A stretch of DNA of 64,000 nucleotides from Globisporangium splendens (lineage: Eukaryota; Oomycota; Peronosporomycetes; Pythiales; Pythiaceae): positions 538,843 through 602,842 of the forward strand of contig VFIW01000019.1 in assembly GCA_006386115.1 (NCBI GenBank). Reading direction: 5' to 3'. This document shows, piece after piece, positions 62,208 through 64,000 of this stretch. The notes beneath the pieces were generated by a model. It saw only the letters and a program-made list of their open reading frames with translations. It did no database searches and was not told the DNA's origin. How positions within the stretch are numbered: the stretch's first letter is position 1; every line of letters begins with the position of its first letter. The position numbers were made by a program, and so were the translations under genes.

Positions 62208-64000
62208 CTGCACGTGCAACCAACGAAAAGCAGCTATATCAGTCTCAACACAGCAGTAGTCCAAGAACAAAGATGCGGCATTCCAATCCTGAAGCATGGA
62301 GAGACGGTGAGGTACCTTGGCATCCAAATAGGAACCGAGAACATCATGCAGGCTAATTGGGAGGACCGCCTGCAAAATCTCCGAACCAGATTGATCATCG
62401 CAGCCAAAGTCTCCAACAGTGTGGTGGGGAGAGTACTTCTACTGAATTCAGTCTTGCTACCGTCGATTCTGTTCACTGCCAGCTACATCAAGCCCCCAGC
62501 GAAGATCGTGGACCAGCTAGTGAATCTACAAAAGCAATTTTTGTGGAAATCGACACTCGGCACAAGGTGAGTCCTTCCCTGCTCTACCTGCCGGTCAAGG
62601 AAGGAGGTATTGGTCTCTATTCAATACCTCTGGCAATAAAGCGACAAGCGATGCGACGGACAACTCGGTGGCTACAGCGAGCGCGAGACAGGTATACAGA
62701 AGCTTGGCATGAACAGGTTCATCAGGACAAAAGTCAACACTGGGGATGCTGCGCGATCTCACCCAAGGAGCGAAGCCAGCACGCACAGACAAGGCTGTAC
62801 CAGACGAACAATATCCACAGACTCGGGTGGGAGTATCTCTGTGAAGACTTGGCGGTTGCAGAGAGACGCAATCCCGCGTGGAAAGACGATCTGATGCGGC
62901 AAATGGAATCCTTGCTACCGACCCTGGACCTTGAGTGGAGATCAGACGGACGCGTAGGTGTGTACTTTGGGAGAATATCTGAGCAGACGATTCATCAACT
63001 ATCGGAAGAGACTCGAGTGTTCTGGCCATCCTTTCAGTGGAACGACAACCCCTGGATAATCGACAGTCAAGGCGAGCAGTATACAGTCAAAAAGGTTCCT
63101 TTCCTGAAGGAATGCAATTTGACCAGCTTCAACGTGAGACGGGAAGAAGAGCGAGTGTTCTCCGTGCGGATACCAACCATGACGGCGACTCTCACGTTCA
63201 AACGAATGACCACCTTGCGAAAACTCGTAACCAGCATCATTCTATGCTCACCGGAGATAGAAATCGATGCAGGCAACCAGCTAATCAGTCAGCAGGAGCC
63301 GTGGAGCAGGAAACCCACAAAACGAGAGTACAAGTGGATCAGCAACGGCATGGGAACCATCATCGCGATGCCAGGGTCGGAGAGGAGCCACACGGACTAC
63401 ATTCAGATGCAACGGCAAGCAAATGGAGTTCTTTGGACAGTGACCGACTGGACCGGGGATGCTACTTGCCAACAAGACGTTGCAATGATCGAAGAAGAAA
63501 TAAAAACTGTAGGGTGGACATTCAAACCTCACCCGCTCACGACGCACTGTCCGTGGCTGGTGCATGAACATACTCCCCCAAACAGCATCCAGAAGACAAT
63601 TGACCGAGCAAGAACACGGAGGCTGCACAGCAAGTTGTATCAAGGTCTCGGAGTACTCGTAGACAAGCTCAACGAAGTCGCGAAAACGGATCAGTGGTAC
63701 AGTCATGTGCAGTATCGGCTACCAGCAGATCTATGGAAGCAACGAGGATGTCTTACACCGTATCAGATGTGGACGACATACCGGATTTCTACGATGCAGC
63801 TCAACCTGTTCCATCCGGGAAGGATCGAGTCTTCGGCGTGTCCAAGCAATGCCGGATGTGGGGAGACAAAAGAAACTATCTCACACATAGTCTGGAGTTG
63901 CAAGCGAGCACAAGCTGCGTGGATGGCCTTCCTCGGGCGATGGATTGGTCGAACATTGACGGAGCAAGCACTCAATCTCTTCCTGCCGCATATTGCTAGC
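62208..64000 (+). mobile_element. LINE D: inverted copy of LINE C, runs off the window
   Basis: Plus-strand LINE of the C family, 5'-truncated at CTGCACGTGCAACC (62208) and open at the window end. The translation parallels LINE C at about 90-95% identity. It reads first in the frame starting near 62214 (YLGIQIGTENIMQANWEDRL), then, after a TGA at about 62571, in the next frame (VSPSLLYLPVKEGGIGLYS). It continues through the CPSNAGCGETKE zinc segment near 63840. RT catalytic motifs lie upstream of the truncation and are absent. The immediate left flank, CTGCTCACCCAGAGA (62189-62203), is the reverse complement of the sequence flanking the far end of LINE C. Confidence 0.88.

Overview
The window looks like part of an oomycete (Peronosporomycete) nuclear chromosome. 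The signs are compact, mostly intronless genes for a CYP86-type cytochrome P450, an MFS hexose transporter, a folate-biopterin transporter of the oomycete-expanded type and a long oomycete-style multi-membrane-span protein, set among chromodomain Ty3/gypsy elements and RNase H-bearing LINEs. I cannot fix the genus from the sequence.

Host-gene half (1-30.9 kb). Positions 1-7000 hold a decayed lipid-oxidation cluster: the 3' end of one P450 (cut by the window edge), a P450 pseudogene with an internal deletion, an intact P450 on the minus strand, a frameshifted fatty-acyl-CoA-reductase-like pseudogene and a frameshifted remnant of a PD-(D/E)XK/Crinkler-like protein. Positions 8455-17316 form a very large, nearly perfect inverted duplication (two 3833-bp arms, 1196-bp spacer) carrying two mirror copies of a hexose transporter. 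A 5'-truncated LINE with a 13-bp target-site duplication (TSD) sits in the spacer. Just outside the right arm lies a tRNA-type SINE with perfect TSDs whose 3' end matches the LINE. A Ty3/gypsy element (17794-23418) with about 99% identical LTRs but a crippled integrase follows. After it come a decayed spliced gene, a multi-span membrane protein and the folate-biopterin transporter.

Transposon half (30.9-64 kb). Nearly everything is nested retroelement. LINE A (30903-36731, minus, 14-bp TSD) is interrupted by a solo LTR. A Ty3/gypsy element (37921-52632, plus) of that LTR family is split inside gag by a second, unrelated Ty3/gypsy element (39181-47684, minus, TSD GCAAC). Its 3' LTR abuts LINE B (52633-58440, minus) at the same LINE nucleotide where the solo LTR sits in LINE A. 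LINE C (minus) and LINE D (plus, running off the window) form a head-to-head inverted pair.

The most unusual items are as follows. (1) A 514-codon antisense ORF lies at the 3' end of the nested Ty3/gypsy element. (2) A perfect 15-bp hairpin in that element covers the gag UAG stop, with protease open in the same frame. (3) A small ORF (starting MGKRKTRE) upstream of gag is shared by two different Ty3/gypsy elements, in one of them overlapping the gag start by ATGA. (4) There is a LINE-dependent SINE. (5) Flanks and LTR variants give evidence of ectopic recombination. All calls are by eye; no database search was run.
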